A DNA stretch of 64,000 bases from Pseudomonas sp. MWU16-30317 (GTDB lineage: Bacteria; Pseudomonadota; Gammaproteobacteria; Pseudomonadales; Pseudomonadaceae). This document shows, one piece after another, positions 9,404 through 19,176 of this stretch. The notes under the pieces were generated by a model. That model was given only the letters and a program-made list of their open reading frames with translations, was not told the origin of the DNA and ran no database searches. A program made the translations under genes and the position numbers. The first letter of the stretch is position 1, and the number at the start of each line of letters is the position of its first letter. Location: NCBI RefSeq assembly GCF_020515695.1, contig NZ_JAIWJA010000003.1, forward strand, positions 806,001 to 870,000, in the 5' to 3' direction.

Positions 9404-10517
9404 TGCGGAAGGCCAGTTGGTCGATAGTCGCAGTCGCGTGTTCGGCCTCCTCCCGCGCCCGCAGAATGATGCCGTGATCGACTGATTTGCTGCACACCGG
9501 GTCGGCGTTGCTGGCGTCACCCGTGAGCATGAACGCTTGGCAGCGACAGCCGCCGAAGTCCTTTTCTTTTTCATCACAGGAGCGGCACGGCTCGGGCATC
9601 CAGTCGTAGCCGCGAAAACGGTTGAAACCGAACGAATCGTACCAAATGTGCTGCATGCTGTGGTCACGCACATTGGGGAATTCGACCGGCATCTGCCGCG
9701 CGCCATGGCAAGGCAGGGCGGTGCCGTCGGGCGTGACGGTGAGGAATACGCTGCCCCAGCCGTTCATGCAGGCCTTGGGGCGCTCTTCATAGTAGTCCGG
9801 GGTGACGAAAATCAGCTTGCACGGATTACCGGCCGCCGCCAGGCGCTCGCGGTATTCGTTGGTGATGCGTTCGGCACGCACCAGTTGTTCCTTGGTCGGC
9901 AGCAAGCCGACGCGGTTGAGCTCGGCCCAGCCGTAGAACTGGCAGGTGGCGAGCTCGACGAAGTCGGCTTCCAGGGCGATGCACAGCTCGATGATCTGGT
10001 CGATCTTGTCGATGTTGTGCCGGTGGGTGACGAAGTTGAGCACCATCGGATAACCATGGGCCTTGACCGCCCGGGCCATTTCGAGCTTTTGCGCGAAGGC
10101 CTTTTTCGAGCCGGCGAGCATATTGTTGACCTGCTCGTCGCTGGCCTGAAAGCTGATCTGGATGTGGTCCAGGCCGGCTTTTTTGAAGTCGCTGATCTTC
10201 TGCTCGGTGAGACCGATGCCGGAGGTAATCAGGTTGGTGTAGTAGCCCAGCTGCCGCGCTTCGCCGATCAGTTCGGCGAGGTCCTGGCGCACCAGCGGTT
10301 CGCCACCGGAAAAACCTAGCTGCGCCGCGCCCATCTCCCGCGCTTCGCGCATGACCTTGATCCACTGTTCGGTGCTCAGCTCCTTGCCCTGCTGGGCAAA
10401 ATCCAGTGGGTTGGAGCAATACGGGCACTGCAGCGGGCAGCGGTAGGTCAGCTCGGCGAGCAACCACAGCGGCAGGCCGACGGGCGGCGTCGGCGGAATA
10501 AAGGGCTGATGAGGCAT
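9369..10517 (-). CDS. pqqE: PqqA peptide cyclase, radical SAM enzyme PqqE
   Basis: 382-residue radical SAM protein that joins Glu and Tyr side chains of the PqqA peptide through a C-C bond, with PqqD as peptide chaperone. The SAM cluster motif CPLQCPYC (CX3CX2C) lies near residue 28. FSGGEPLVR follows, and a C-terminal SPASM region carries further cysteines ([34 protein letters not shown]). The start [18 protein letters not shown] was chosen by family N-terminus; it leaves a 7-base gap to pqqD. It overlaps the downstream peptidase start by 35 bases. Confidence 0.97.
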   Translation of the reverse strand: MPHQPFIPPTPPVGLPLWLLAELTYRCPLQCPYCSNPLDFAQQGKELSTEQWIKVMREAREMGAAQLGFSGGEPLVRQDLAELIGEARQLGYYTNLITSGIGLTEQKISDFKKAGLDHIQISFQASDEQVNNMLAGSKKAFAQKLEMARAVKAHGYPMVLNFVTHRHNIDKIDQIIELCIALEADFVELATCQFYGWAELNRVGLLPTKEQLVRAERITNEYRERLAAAGNPCKLIFVTPDYYEERPKACMNGWGSVFLTVTPDGTALPCHGARQMPVEFPNVRDHSMQHIWYDSFGFNRFRGYDWMPEPCRSCDEKEKDFGGCRCQAFMLTGDASNADPVCSKSVDHGIILRAREEAEHATATIDQLAFRNERNSRLIAKS

Positions 10518-10524
10518 ATGAGAC

Positions 10525-10800
10525 TCAGCCAAGCTCGATCCAGTGCTCTGCACGAGCGACCTCCATGAATTGCTCGATGTCGGTGCCCAGTTCCGGAACG
10601 TCCGGGAACTGCGCTGCCAACGTCGCGATAATGGCGGCAACGTCGCGCTCACCGTCGATCAGACCACCGATCAGGGCTGCGCTTTCGTTGAGTTTGATCA
10701 TGCCTTCGGGGTACAGCAGTACATGGCCCTTTTGCGCCGGTTCGTACTGGTAACGATAGCCTTGGCGCCATGTGGGCGTCTTGCTGCGATCGAAGCTCAT
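10525..10800 (-). CDS. pqqD: PQQ biosynthesis peptide chaperone PqqD
   Basis: 91-residue RRE-type peptide-binding protein that presents PqqA to PqqE. It starts [20 protein letters not shown] and contains the typical [19 protein letters not shown] strand-helix block. Its ATG overlaps the pqqC stop by four bases, indicating translational coupling. Length and sequence match the family. Confidence 0.96.
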   Translation of the reverse strand: MSFDRSKTPTWRQGYRYQYEPAQKGHVLLYPEGMIKLNESAALIGGLIDGERDVAAIIATLAAQFPDVPELGTDIEQFMEVARAEHWIELG

Positions 10801-11549
10801 AGAGGGATGCCTTTGTGCCAGACGCGTTGGTCGGTGACGCTGTGATAGGGCGGGCGGTGCAGTTCATAGGCCATGCTCATGGCGTCCAGCATGCTCCAGA
10901 GTATGTCCAGTTTGAACTGCAGGATTTCCAGCATGCGCTGCTGGCCGGCTGCGGTGGTGTAGTGCTCGAGCGTGATCGCCAGGCCGTGCTCGACATCGCG
11001 GCGCGCCTGGCCTAGGCGGGTGCGAAAGTACTCGTAGCCGGCCGGGTCGATCCACGGGTAGTGCTGGGGCCAGCTGTCGAGACGCGATTGGTGGATCTGC
11101 GGCGCGAACAGTTCGGTAAGCGAACTGCTGGCGGCTTCCTGCCAGCTGGCGCGGCGGGCGAAGTTCACATAGGCGTCGACGGCGAAGCGCACACCGGGCA
11201 GCACCAGTTCCTGGGAGCGCAGTTGCTCCGGGTCGAGGCCCACGGCTTGGCCCAGGCGCAGCCAGGCTTCGATGCCGCCGTCTTCGCCAGGAGCGCCGTC
11301 GTGGTCGAGCAGGCGCTGGATCCACTCGCGGCGGATCTCGCGATCGGGGCAGTTGGCGAGGATGGCCGCGTCCTTCAGGGGGATGTTGACCTGATAGTAG
11401 AAGCGGTTGGCGACCCAGCCCTGGATCTGCTCGCGGGTCGCGCGGCCTTCGTACATGGCCACGTGATAGGGGTGATAGATGTGGTAGAACGCGCCCTTGG
11501 CGCGCAGGGCCTGCTCGAACTCGGCCGGGGACATCGGTGTGTCGGTCAT
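10797..11549 (-). CDS. pqqC: Pyrroloquinoline-quinone synthase PqqC
   Basis: 250-residue cofactorless oxidase that performs the final ring closure and eight-electron oxidation to PQQ. Helical-bundle hallmarks are present: [40 protein letters not shown], and the [20 protein letters not shown] block with conserved histidines. It is the fourth gene of the operon, separated from pqqB by a 144-base gap containing a REP element, and overlaps pqqD by four bases. Confidence 0.97.
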   Translation of the reverse strand: MTDTPMSPAEFEQALRAKGAFYHIYHPYHVAMYEGRATREQIQGWVANRFYYQVNIPLKDAAILANCPDREIRREWIQRLLDHDGAPGEDGGIEAWLRLGQAVGLDPEQLRSQELVLPGVRFAVDAYVNFARRASWQEAASSSLTELFAPQIHQSRLDSWPQHYPWIDPAGYEYFRTRLGQARRDVEHGLAITLEHYTTAAGQQRMLEILQFKLDILWSMLDAMSMAYELHRPPYHSVTDQRVWHKGIPL

Positions 11550-11599
11550 GCTGTTCTCCCTCGTTCAAGGTGGAGTCTGATGCTTTTTTGTGCAGGCGG

Positions 11600-11678
11600 G
11601 GCTGGCCCCTTCGCGGGCAAGCCCTGCTCCCACAGGTGTACGCCTGTGGCAGAAAGGCTTGCCCGCGAAGCGCCAGCC
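11600..11678. repeat. REP doublet inside the pqq operon
   Basis: Long inverted repeat with outer arms GGCTGGC/GCCAGCC, inner TTCGCGGGCAAGC/GCTTGCCCGCGAA and a centre CCACAGGTGTACGCCTGTGG. It occupies almost the whole pqqB-pqqC gap, so it is transcribed as a large stem-loop within the operon. Confidence 0.85.
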
Positions 11679-11693
11679 GCCGTCACACCTTGT

Positions 11694-12605
11694 TCAGAGC
11701 TCGATACTCATCCCATCGAACGCGACTTCCACGCCGTGGCGGATCAGTTGGGCGCGTTCGGCGGAGTCTTCGTCGAGGATCGGGTTGGTGTTGTTGATGT
11801 GGATCAGCACCTTGCGCGGTTTGCTCAGGCCGTCCAGCACCTCGAGCATGCCGCCGGGGCCATTCTGTGCCAGGTGGCCCATCTCCCGGCCGGTGCGCGT
11901 GCCAACGCCGCGGCGCTGCATTTCGTCGTCTTCCCACAGAGTGCCATCTACCAGCAGGCAATCGGCGGCGCCCATGCGTTCCAGCAATGGCCCGTCGACC
12001 TTGCCCAGGCCCGGCGCATAGAACAGCGTGCCGCCGGTGTTCAGGTCTTCGACGATGAGGCCGATGTTGTCACCGGGGTGCGGGTCGAAGCGGTGCGGCG
12101 AGTAGGGCGGCGCGGCGCTGCGCAGCGGTAACGGGGTGAAGCGCAGATTGGGGCAGGCGTCGATGACGAAGCTGCCTTCGAGCTCGATGCGCCGCCGGTC
12201 CAGGCCGCCGTTCCAGTGGGTCAGCATGTTGAACACCGGGAAGCCGGTGGTCAGGTCCTGGTGGACCATGTCGGTGCACCAGACTTGATGCGGGCAGCCT
12301 TCGCGCAGGCTCAGCAGACCTGTGGTGTGGTCGATCTGGCTGTCGAGCAGGATGATTGCATTAATGCCCGTGTCGCGCAGGGCCCGGGCCGGTTGCAGCG
12401 CCGGGAAGCTTTGCAGCTGCGCGCGGATGTCTGGGGATGCGTTGCACAGGATCCAGTGCACGCCGTCGTCGGACAGGGCAATGGACGACTGCGTGCGGGG
12501 CAGGGCGCGCAGGGTGCCGTCGCGCAAGCCCTTGCAGTTCACGCAATTGCAGTTCCATTGTGGAAAACCACCGCCGGCGGCGGACCCTAGAATCTGGACG
12601 TACAT
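11694..12605 (-). CDS. pqqB: PQQ biosynthesis hydroxylase PqqB
   Basis: 303-residue metallo-beta-lactamase-fold protein. It starts [20 protein letters not shown] and carries paired cysteines (NCNCVNCKG), a known structural zinc site of PqqB. PqqB hydroxylates the cross-linked Glu-Tyr intermediate. It lies 70 bases downstream of pqqA and is followed by a REP doublet before pqqC. Confidence 0.97.
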   Translation of the reverse strand: MYVQILGSAAGGGFPQWNCNCVNCKGLRDGTLRALPRTQSSIALSDDGVHWILCNASPDIRAQLQSFPALQPARALRDTGINAIILLDSQIDHTTGLLSLREGCPHQVWCTDMVHQDLTTGFPVFNMLTHWNGGLDRRRIELEGSFVIDACPNLRFTPLPLRSAAPPYSPHRFDPHPGDNIGLIVEDLNTGGTLFYAPGLGKVDGPLLERMGAADCLLVDGTLWEDDEMQRRGVGTRTGREMGHLAQNGPGGMLEVLDGLSKPRKVLIHINNTNPILDEDSAERAQLIRHGVEVAFDGMSIEL

Positions 12606-12675
12606 GGCAACTCCATCGCGAAGGCCGAAAATGAAAACGCCCCGGCGAACCGAGGCGTGGTGCAGCGCTTGCTGA

Positions 12676-12747
12676 TCAACGGCTAGCGAAATACATGGTG
12701 ACTTCGAAGCCGATACGCAGGTCAGTGTAAGCAGGTTTGGTCCACAT
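12676..12747 (-). CDS. pqqA: PQQ precursor peptide PqqA
   Basis: 23-residue ribosomal precursor of PQQ, read directly from the minus strand. It begins [20 protein letters not shown] and ends ASR. The Glu and Tyr that become PQQ are E15 and Y19 of the EVTMY core. A strong AAGGAG Shine-Dalgarno sequence lies just upstream, within the palindrome AGGAGTACTCCT. It lies between pqqF and pqqB. Confidence 0.97.
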   Translation of the reverse strand: MWTKPAYTDLRIGFEVTMYFASR

Positions 12748-12984
12748 AGGAGTACTCCTTCCGGGTTGTCAGAGCGGTCGCTCGTTACACTTTAGTCTGT
12801 CGTGGTGGACGGACGTTCAGCGGCATGAGGGTCATGTTACTTAATTTACCTTCGCGCAGATGCCCCCGATCGTGCGAAAGGCTTTTGCATCAGGTGTAAT
12901 TATCCGGTCGGTACATTTTGTGGGGCAAGTGACAGATGATTAATTCAGCTGGGCGGCGAAGAGCCCATCAGCCCCACCATCAAT
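12748..12984 (-). promoter_or_regulatory. pqqF-pqqA intergenic region, likely pqqA promoter
   Basis: 237 bases without a gene between the pqqF stop and the pqqA start. High pqqA expression is usual, so a promoter is expected here, but I could not identify a convincing -35/-10 pair. Short AT-rich stretches (TAATTTACC near 12842, ATTAATTCA near 12940) are the only candidates. Confidence 0.4.
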
Positions 12985-15489
12985 TCAAGACATTTGCGCA
13001 TCCCGCACTTCACTCACATTACGCCACTGCGCCCCCGGCGCGGCCTCGTTGGCCAGGCATAGCCAGCCGCCGCGTGCTTCCTGCAACTGGCGCACGGCAT
13101 CGAGCAACTGCGCCGGCTGAATGATCTGCAACGCCTGCTGCAACTGGCGCAGATAACTGCCGGGGTAAGCGCCCAGATGCGCCTGCCAGAGGGTGTCGGC
13201 CAGGGCGCCGGTCTCCATCTCTTCCACGCTCGACCGGGCGCTCAGTGCCTGGCTCTGATGGTGCAGGCCCTGGGGCCCTTGGCTGGCGATGAGTTTGGGC
13301 AGGCCCTCCAGAAAAGCCTCGATGTGCCCCAGCAACTCTGCGCAGCCGGTGGCGGGCGACTGCACGCCAAACACCAGGCCTGCGCGCCCGGCGATCTGCC
13401 GGAAGCTGCTGAACACCGCATAGCCCAACTGCAGCTCGACCCGCAGACGCTGATAAAAGGGCATCTGGCACAAATGGGCGATCATCCGCCAGAGCGCCTC
13501 GTCGGCGATGGTTTGTGTGGGTGTCGGGCAAAACAGCACCAGGGCGTGCTCGCTGGAATCGGTCGGGACCTGGCTCCACAAGCGTTCGCGCAGGGGCTCG
13601 AGGCGGGTGGAAAGGCTGCGGTCCGGCGCGCCGGGCAAGCGATGCAATGCGGCATTGAGGGCGCTGCGGGTGGCTTCACCGATGCCCAGGGCCATGCCGT
13701 CCCAACGCGCCTGCGACCAGAGCTTCTGCAATTTGAGCGGTTTGATGTCTTCGTGGGCGAAGCGCACCGGCGTCTGATAGTGCCCCAGGCAGTGTTCAGG
13801 CAACTGCTTGAGCAAATGCCGGATGGGCATCGCCTCTGCCGGAGCCGCATCGCGGGGCAAACGCCACACTTCAGGCGCTGGCGCCGTGAGGCATTCCAGT
13901 GCGTGCTCGAGAATCGCCGGCATCGGTTCTTCGACACCGCTCAGGCGCAACTGCCAGTCATCGCCCAGGCTGCTGAACGTCAGCTTCACCCCGGCCTGCA
14001 GGGCCTCGTCGGTGAGGCGGCGCAAACTGTGTTCGATCAGGGTCCACAGGCCGGTCTGGCGTGAGGCGTTGAGGCGCCAGCGCAGGGTGAGCACGGCATC
14101 GAGGCCGCTCTGGTCGACGGTGCCGAGGTAGATCATCGAGCGGGGATCGGCGATGGGTTGATCCGGGCGGCGGCTGGGGCGCAGGAAACGATTGCGCTGC
14201 GCCAGGCGCCAATGCACCACCGGCGCGGCGGTGGTCTTTACCAGCACGCTGGGCAGGGGGTGCAGTTGCCTGTCCGGTTTGAGCTGCGTGAGCAGCACGC
14301 GCAATGCCTGCAGGCCATCGTCGCCAAGGCCGTGGGCCTGGTCGTCGGCACCATTGCTGTAGTGGCGGGCGAGGTCCAGCGCACCGTGGGACTGGCGCTG
14401 GCGTTTGTCCAGCAGTGCATATTCCTCGCGCAGGCCGCACCAATCGTCATGGGCCTCGAAAAACTCCAGCCAGTCGAAGCACAGCTCGCGGATCAGCGCC
14501 GTGGCGTGCTGGCCGGCGTCGGTCAGCTTGAATTCGATATTGATCAGCGCCTGCTCGGCATGCCGATAAAAGGCCCCCAGGCTGAGGCTTTCGACCAGCC
14601 CGCGACGGCGCAGCTCCACCAGCAGGCCGCCGGGTTGGCTGCTGGCGAACCATGTGCCCAGGAACGCCACGGCCTGGTCCACCGCCGGCGGCAATTGCTC
14701 GCAGGCGAACACCAGGTTCAGCCGCTCGCCCGGCGCCTGGGCGACGATGGCCTGGTCTTCGGCGGCGCTGGCCATGGCGGCATCCGCGAGCAGCGCGGGT
14801 GGCACCGCCAGCGGCAGCCGGCTACCGCGGTGCAGGCATTGCCCGGCACGTTGCGCCAGGTTGAGCATCTGTTCAGCGCTTTGCGGGCCGACCAGGCACA
14901 GGGTCATCTGCCCGGCGTTGTAATGCTTGCGGTGAAAGTCCAGCAGGCCCTGCTGAAACTCCGGGCGCGCCACCGGCAGGCTGTAGCGATTGCCGGCATG
15001 AAAGGCCCGCAGCGGGTGCTGCGCCGACAACGGGCTGACCATCCAGAACTCATGCTGCGCCTGCGGGTCGCGCGACCAGGCGACGAACTCGGCGTGCAGG
15101 ACTTCACGCTCGCGGCGCTGGTCGGCGGCACTCATGCGCGGGCGCGCGAGCATGTCGCACAGCCGCTCCAGTGCGCTGGACAGCGCCTGAGGCGGTACTT
15201 CGAAAAAATAATCGGTGTGGCGTTCCGACGTACGGGCATTGAGCTGCCCGCCCTGACGCTGCACATAGGCCATCAGCGTCTGGTCGTCGGTGAAGCGCTC
15301 GGTCCCCAGAAACAGCAAGTGCTCGAGAAAATGTGCCAGCCCAGGCCAGGCATTGGGCACATCGTGGCTGCCGGCGTGAACGCGCAGATAGGCCGCGCTG
15401 CGTTTGAGCCGCGGGTCGTGCCAGGCGCGCACCGTGAGCCCGTTCTCGAGCACCCGCTGATCGCGGGGTGAAGAGATTGCATCTTGCAT
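12985..15489 (-). CDS. pqqF: M16-family metallopeptidase PqqF
   Basis: 834-residue inverzincin (M16) peptidase proposed to cut the cross-linked dipeptide out of PqqA. The inverted zinc motif HFLEH lies near residue 52, followed by LLFLGTERF and the second-shell Glu region (EREVLHAEFVAW). C-terminal M16 repeats include LQLGYAVFSSFRQIAGRAGL. Start MQDAISSPRDQRVLENGLTV was selected because upstream codons of the open frame enter the terminator and the wza gene. It is the first gene of the pqqFABCDE cluster. Confidence 0.93.
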   Translation of the reverse strand: MQDAISSPRDQRVLENGLTVRAWHDPRLKRSAAYLRVHAGSHDVPNAWPGLAHFLEHLLFLGTERFTDDQTLMAYVQRQGGQLNARTSERHTDYFFEVPPQALSSALERLCDMLARPRMSAADQRREREVLHAEFVAWSRDPQAQHEFWMVSPLSAQHPLRAFHAGNRYSLPVARPEFQQGLLDFHRKHYNAGQMTLCLVGPQSAEQMLNLAQRAGQCLHRGSRLPLAVPPALLADAAMASAAEDQAIVAQAPGERLNLVFACEQLPPAVDQAVAFLGTWFASSQPGGLLVELRRRGLVESLSLGAFYRHAEQALINIEFKLTDAGQHATALIRELCFDWLEFFEAHDDWCGLREEYALLDKRQRQSHGALDLARHYSNGADDQAHGLGDDGLQALRVLLTQLKPDRQLHPLPSVLVKTTAAPVVHWRLAQRNRFLRPSRRPDQPIADPRSMIYLGTVDQSGLDAVLTLRWRLNASRQTGLWTLIEHSLRRLTDEALQAGVKLTFSSLGDDWQLRLSGVEEPMPAILEHALECLTAPAPEVWRLPRDAAPAEAMPIRHLLKQLPEHCLGHYQTPVRFAHEDIKPLKLQKLWSQARWDGMALGIGEATRSALNAALHRLPGAPDRSLSTRLEPLRERLWSQVPTDSSEHALVLFCPTPTQTIADEALWRMIAHLCQMPFYQRLRVELQLGYAVFSSFRQIAGRAGLVFGVQSPATGCAELLGHIEAFLEGLPKLIASQGPQGLHHQSQALSARSSVEEMETGALADTLWQAHLGAYPGSYLRQLQQALQIIQPAQLLDAVRQLQEARGGWLCLANEAAPGAQWRNVSEVRDAQMS

Positions 15490-15555
15490 GGAGGGTTCCG
15501 CAGTGGTGGTCAGGACAAGGCCTAATCCTAGCGGATAAAGATCACCAGGCAAAAA

Positions 15556-15592
15556 GCAAAAAACCGCGCAGGGCGCGAGCCTTGCACGGTTT
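15556..15592 (-). terminator. Rho-independent terminator of the exopolysaccharide operon
   Basis: On the minus strand, AACCGTGCA pairs with TGCGCGGTT (one G-U wobble), extended by an inner GG/CC. This is followed by TTTTTTGCTTTTTG. It lies just after the wza stop at 15608 and before the pqqF start. Confidence 0.85.
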
Positions 15593-15607
15593 CTGTACAG
15601 CGATTGA

Positions 15608-16687
15608 TCAGTTCTTGAACGCCGCCGAGGTGGTGACGATCCCTGCCGACGGCAGCAACTGGCTGATGAAGCGGTTCCAGCGGGTGATATTGGCCGGCCC
15701 GACGAACACCACGTCCGAGGCTTGCAGGTCGAACTGCCGGGCGAGGATGAACGCGGTAGGCTTCTTGGCATCGAGGTAGAACACGGTCGCGGGTTGCTTG
15801 ACGGTATTCTGTGCGCCGCGAATCACGTACACGGCTTCGGCGTTGGCGGTGTCCTGATTCAGGCCACCGGCATTGCCCAGCGCTTCCATCAGGTTGAAGG
15901 TGCTGGTGCCGTAGTTCATCACCTGCGGCGCCGCCACTTCACCCAGCACGTAGATGCGATTGGCGCGGTTGTTACCCAGGTGCAACTGGTCGCCTTCCTT
16001 GAGGTAGATCTGGTTGAGCACCGAGTCCTTGCGGTTGAGGCTGTCGATGTCCAGCTGGTATTCCTTGCCGTCGCGCTTGAGCAGCAGACCGGCCAGGTTG
16101 GCGTCACCGGCATCGCCACCGGCGCGGCTGATGGCATCGACCAGGGTCACCGGCACGTTGTTGAGCACCTGCGGCCCTGGGGTCTTGAATGCCCCGGACA
16201 GAATCACCCGGTGGCTGTTGAAGTCCTGCACCTTGACGTCCACCTGCACGCCGGTCAGGTACTTGGACAGTTTTTCGCGCAACTCCTCGCGCAACTCGGA
16301 GGTGGTCTTGCCGCCCGCCTTGACCGAATCGATGTAGGGGTAATACAGCGTGCCGTCATCGCGCACGATGCGCGAACTGGCGCTGCCGGTGTCCTGATTG
16401 GCCGGCGAGTTGAGCTCCATGTGATCCCACACGGTGATCAGCAGGCCATCCCCTGGCCCGATGCGGTATTCCTCAGGCACATAGCGGGTCAACTCGGCCG
16501 GCACCGGGGGCGCCTGGTAGATCACCCGTTGCTGGCTGACGGTCTGGTTGGTGATTTGCACCACATTGACCGGGCCAACGAGGCCATCGTCGCTGGCGTC
16601 GGAGGGGGTCATGTGTTGACCGGGGGCGAAAACACAACCCTGCAGTACGGCACTGGCGAGCAGGACAACAAATACATTTCGCTTCAT
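15608..16687 (-). CDS. wza: Wza-type polysaccharide export lipoprotein
   Basis: 359-residue outer-membrane auxiliary (OMA) lipoprotein forming the export channel with the Wzc-type kinase. The signal peptide MKRNVFVVLLASAVLQGC has a lipobox LQGC with Cys18 as the lipidated residue. The Poly_export domain follows (YRIGPGDGLLITVWDH), then SLBB-type repeats (GAFKTPGPQVLNNVPVTLVD; YVLGEVAAPQVMNYGTSTF). Start at MKRN was chosen because it gives a correct signal peptide; 16 further upstream codons are open. It is the last gene of the operon and is followed by a strong terminator. Confidence 0.93.
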   Translation of the reverse strand: MKRNVFVVLLASAVLQGCVFAPGQHMTPSDASDDGLVGPVNVVQITNQTVSQQRVIYQAPPVPAELTRYVPEEYRIGPGDGLLITVWDHMELNSPANQDTGSASSRIVRDDGTLYYPYIDSVKAGGKTTSELREELREKLSKYLTGVQVDVKVQDFNSHRVILSGAFKTPGPQVLNNVPVTLVDAISRAGGDAGDANLAGLLLKRDGKEYQLDIDSLNRKDSVLNQIYLKEGDQLHLGNNRANRIYVLGEVAAPQVMNYGTSTFNLMEALGNAGGLNQDTANAEAVYVIRGAQNTVKQPATVFYLDAKKPTAFILARQFDLQASDVVFVGPANITRWNRFISQLLPSAGIVTTSAAFKN

Positions 16688-16762
16688 TGCATGGTTTCCT
16701 TGGAGAATCGGGCTTCTCACACGGCACAGGTTCAAGAATCGGGTTTTTTTCGCGCCGGCCGG

Positions 16763-17974
16763 CTACACCGACGTCACCGAGACGACGATGGCGGGTTTGG
16801 TCGGTGCCAGCGCCAGGCGCGGAGCGGGCGGGGCGGGCGGGGCGGGCTGGCCGATATTGGCTTCGGCACAGCGCGCCTCGACGAACAGGCGCATTTGCCG
16901 CTCGAAATTCTTTTCCGAGAACTGCTCGGCATTCTCGCGGCAGGCCTGCGGGCTGATGCGGTGGTGTTCGGCTTCGAACAACTGCACGGCGGCCATCAGC
17001 GCGCCGATGCTTTGCTCGTGATAGAACACCCCGGTGGGCGCGCTGTCATCCAGCCCGCGCACGGTCTCCAGAGTGCCGCCACGGCCAAAGGCGATCACCG
17101 GCGTACCGCAGGCCTGGGCCTCGACGGGGCTGATGCCGAAGTCTTCTTCGGCGGCGAACACAAAGGCCCGGGCGTTCTGCATGTGGCTGCGCAGTACTTC
17201 GAAACTCTGGTAGCCGAGCAGCGTGACGTTGGGGCCGGCCAGGGCCTTGGCCTTGTCGAATTCCGGCCCTTCGCCGATGACGATCAGTTTTTTGTCCGGC
17301 ATGGCCGTGAACGCCTCGACGATCATCGGCATTTTCTTGTAGGGCACCATGCGCGAGGCGGTCAGGTAGTAGTCCTGCTTCTCGATCTGCAGGTTGAAGC
17401 CCTTGGTGTCCACGGGCGGATAGATGACCGTGGAGGGGCGGCGGTAGGCTTTTTCGATGCGCCGGGCGATGAAGTGCGAGTTGGCGACGAACTGGTCGAC
17501 CGCCGCCGCCGTGCGCTGATCCCACATGCGGATGTAGTGCAGGATCATCCGCGCCAGTTTGCCCTTGAGGCCGAAGCGCATGCCGCTCTCGTTGAGGTAC
17601 TGGTGCTGCAGGTCCCAGGCGTAGCGAATCGGTGAATGCACGTAGCTGATGTGCAGGGTGTTGGGGCCGGTGAGCACGCCCTTGGCCACCGCGTGGCTGC
17701 TGGAAATCACCAAGTCGTAGGCCGACAGATCCATCTGCTCGATGGCCAGCGGCATCAGCGGCAGGTATTTCTGGTAACGGGTCCTAGCCTTGGGCAAGCG
17801 CTGGATAAAGGTGGTTTGCGCACGTTTGCCGCCCAGCTTGGCGCGGTCTGCATCACTGAGGAAGTCGATCACGGAAAACAGGTCCGCCTGAGGCCAGATC
17901 TTCAGCAAGGCGGACAGCACGCGTTCGGCACCGGCGTAAGTCACGAGCCAGTCATGGACGATTGCGATTTTCAT
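16763..17974 (-). CDS. GT4-family glycosyltransferase with Pro/Ala-rich tail
   Basis: 403-residue retaining glycosyltransferase of the GT-B fold. The N-terminal acceptor domain starts MKIAIVHDWLVTYAGAERVL. The C-terminal donor domain has ASRMVPYKKMPMIVEAF and the EEDFGISPVEAQACGTPVIA block containing the EX7E motif. The last 30 residues are low-complexity (GQPAPPAPPAPRLALAP) and not part of the fold. It overlaps the upstream glycosyltransferase gene by 23 bases. Donor and acceptor sugars are unknown. Confidence 0.9.
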   Translation of the reverse strand: MKIAIVHDWLVTYAGAERVLSALLKIWPQADLFSVIDFLSDADRAKLGGKRAQTTFIQRLPKARTRYQKYLPLMPLAIEQMDLSAYDLVISSSHAVAKGVLTGPNTLHISYVHSPIRYAWDLQHQYLNESGMRFGLKGKLARMILHYIRMWDQRTAAAVDQFVANSHFIARRIEKAYRRPSTVIYPPVDTKGFNLQIEKQDYYLTASRMVPYKKMPMIVEAFTAMPDKKLIVIGEGPEFDKAKALAGPNVTLLGYQSFEVLRSHMQNARAFVFAAEEDFGISPVEAQACGTPVIAFGRGGTLETVRGLDDSAPTGVFYHEQSIGALMAAVQLFEAEHHRISPQACRENAEQFSEKNFERQMRLFVEARCAEANIGQPAPPAPPAPRLALAPTKPAIVVSVTSV

Positions 17975-19085
17975 GGATGCTCCTTGGCGCGAGCGAACGC
18001 GCTTGGGTAGTCGCTGACGTTGATTGTTTTTGGAGGGTCAACGAATCAATGCGGTCGCTGATCAGCTGGGCTGACTCTTCCCAGCTGAAGCGCGACACGT
18101 TTTGCAGACCGAGGGTGCGCAGGTGTTGGCGGATAGTCAGGTTGTTGAGGGCCAGAGACATGGCTCTGGAGATGTGTTCGGTGTCCAGCGGGTCGAAATA
18201 CAGCGCGCTGGATTGCAGCACTTCCGGGATCGACGCCGCGTTGGCCGCCAATACCGGGCACCCGCAAGCCTGGGCTTCCAGGGGCGGGATACCAAAGCCT
18301 TCATACAACGAAGGAAACACGAACGCGGCGGCGTTCTGGTACTGATCGATCAGTGCCTCATCGCTGAGGCGGCCGAGAAACTTGATGCGCCGGTCAGTGC
18401 TGGCGAGCTGTTCAAGGCTGGGGTCGGAAAAAATCGCACCGCCACCGCCGACGATCCGCAGCTCGACCTGATCATGGCCCTTGAGCGCCAGAAACGCCTG
18501 GATCATGCGGCTGAAATTCTTGTGCGCGCTGGGCGACGACACCGCCAGCAGGTACTGGCGCTCGTTGCGCAGCGGCGCGCCGGGCTGGAATTCGTCGCTC
18601 ACGGCATTGGGCACCACCAGCACCTGATCGGCGGGGAAACCGTAAAATGTCGAGATCTCGCGCTTGGAAAACTGGCTGACGGTGATCAGGGTCTTGATGT
18701 GCCTGAGCAGCAGTGGGGTCATGACCCGGTAGGCGGTGCGAAATTTCCAGCTGTAGCTTTCGGGATGGCGCACATAGGTGATGTCGTGGTGGGTGGCGAT
18801 CTGGTTGTTGTAGAACAATGGCGCGGTAGCACCCAGCGACACCAGCAGCGGTTTGTCCTGGCTGTTCAGGTAGCGGGGCAGGTCCAGTTGCTCCCAGAGA
18901 TGACCACGGCGTTTGCCGACCGTGATGGCGCCGAGCGCGCGGGCGGATTCATGCATTTTGATGTCGGGTGGACACACGAACAGCAGGTCATTGCGCAACG
19001 TCTTCAGGGCCAGGCAGATCTGCTCGGCAAAGCGTTGTACGCCTCTTAGCTCCTGGGTCAGGAATCGCGCATTGAGGACAATCAT
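17952..19085 (-). CDS. GT4-family glycosyltransferase
   Basis: 377-residue glycosyltransferase resembling mannosyl/rhamnosyl transferases. N-terminus MIVLNARFLTQELRGVQRFA; donor-domain blocks AVSSPSAHKNFSRMIQAF, FLGRLSDEALIDQYQNA, and PSLYEGFGIPPLEAQACGCP with the EX7E motif. It has a soluble GT-B architecture. It sits between the degenerate glycosyl hydrolase gene and a second GT4 gene, which it overlaps by 23 bases. Confidence 0.9.
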   Translation of the reverse strand: MIVLNARFLTQELRGVQRFAEQICLALKTLRNDLLFVCPPDIKMHESARALGAITVGKRRGHLWEQLDLPRYLNSQDKPLLVSLGATAPLFYNNQIATHHDITYVRHPESYSWKFRTAYRVMTPLLLRHIKTLITVSQFSKREISTFYGFPADQVLVVPNAVSDEFQPGAPLRNERQYLLAVSSPSAHKNFSRMIQAFLALKGHDQVELRIVGGGGAIFSDPSLEQLASTDRRIKFLGRLSDEALIDQYQNAAAFVFPSLYEGFGIPPLEAQACGCPVLAANAASIPEVLQSSALYFDPLDTEHISRAMSLALNNLTIRQHLRTLGLQNVSRFSWEESAQLISDRIDSLTLQKQSTSATTQARSLAPRSIHENRNRP

Positions 19086-19131
19086 CGAAACATCCTTGGC
19101 ATGGCCTCAGTCGATTGAAGGGTGCGGTTGT

Positions 19132-19176
19132 TCCGCAGATGAACAGTCAGCGGACGAACAGTCATCGGGTGAACAG
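19132..19176. repeat. Three tandem 15-bp units at the end of the glycosyl-hydrolase-like gene
   Basis: Units 19132-19146, 19147-19161 and 19162-19176 each end in GAACAG. In the minus-strand frame they read LFTR-stop, LFVR-stop and LFICG, so the gene's stop codon is duplicated 15 bases further on. Confidence 0.7.

Noticed and set aside
9404-9706. N-terminal extension of the S9 peptidase upstream of ATG 9403
   Set aside because: It lies fully inside pqqE in another frame and the added residues are basic, Cys/Ser-rich nonsense.
14158-15471. 437-codon plus-strand frame opposite pqqF
   Set aside because: Antisense to the zinc-motif-bearing half of PqqF.
15490-15771. N-terminal extension of PqqF
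   Set aside because: It runs through the EPS terminator and into wza; the family N-terminus begins at 15489.
15722-17635. 637-codon plus-strand frame opposite wza and a GT4 gene
   Set aside because: Spans two real minus-strand genes and their gap, is His/Gly/Val-rich without domains, and has no ribosome site.
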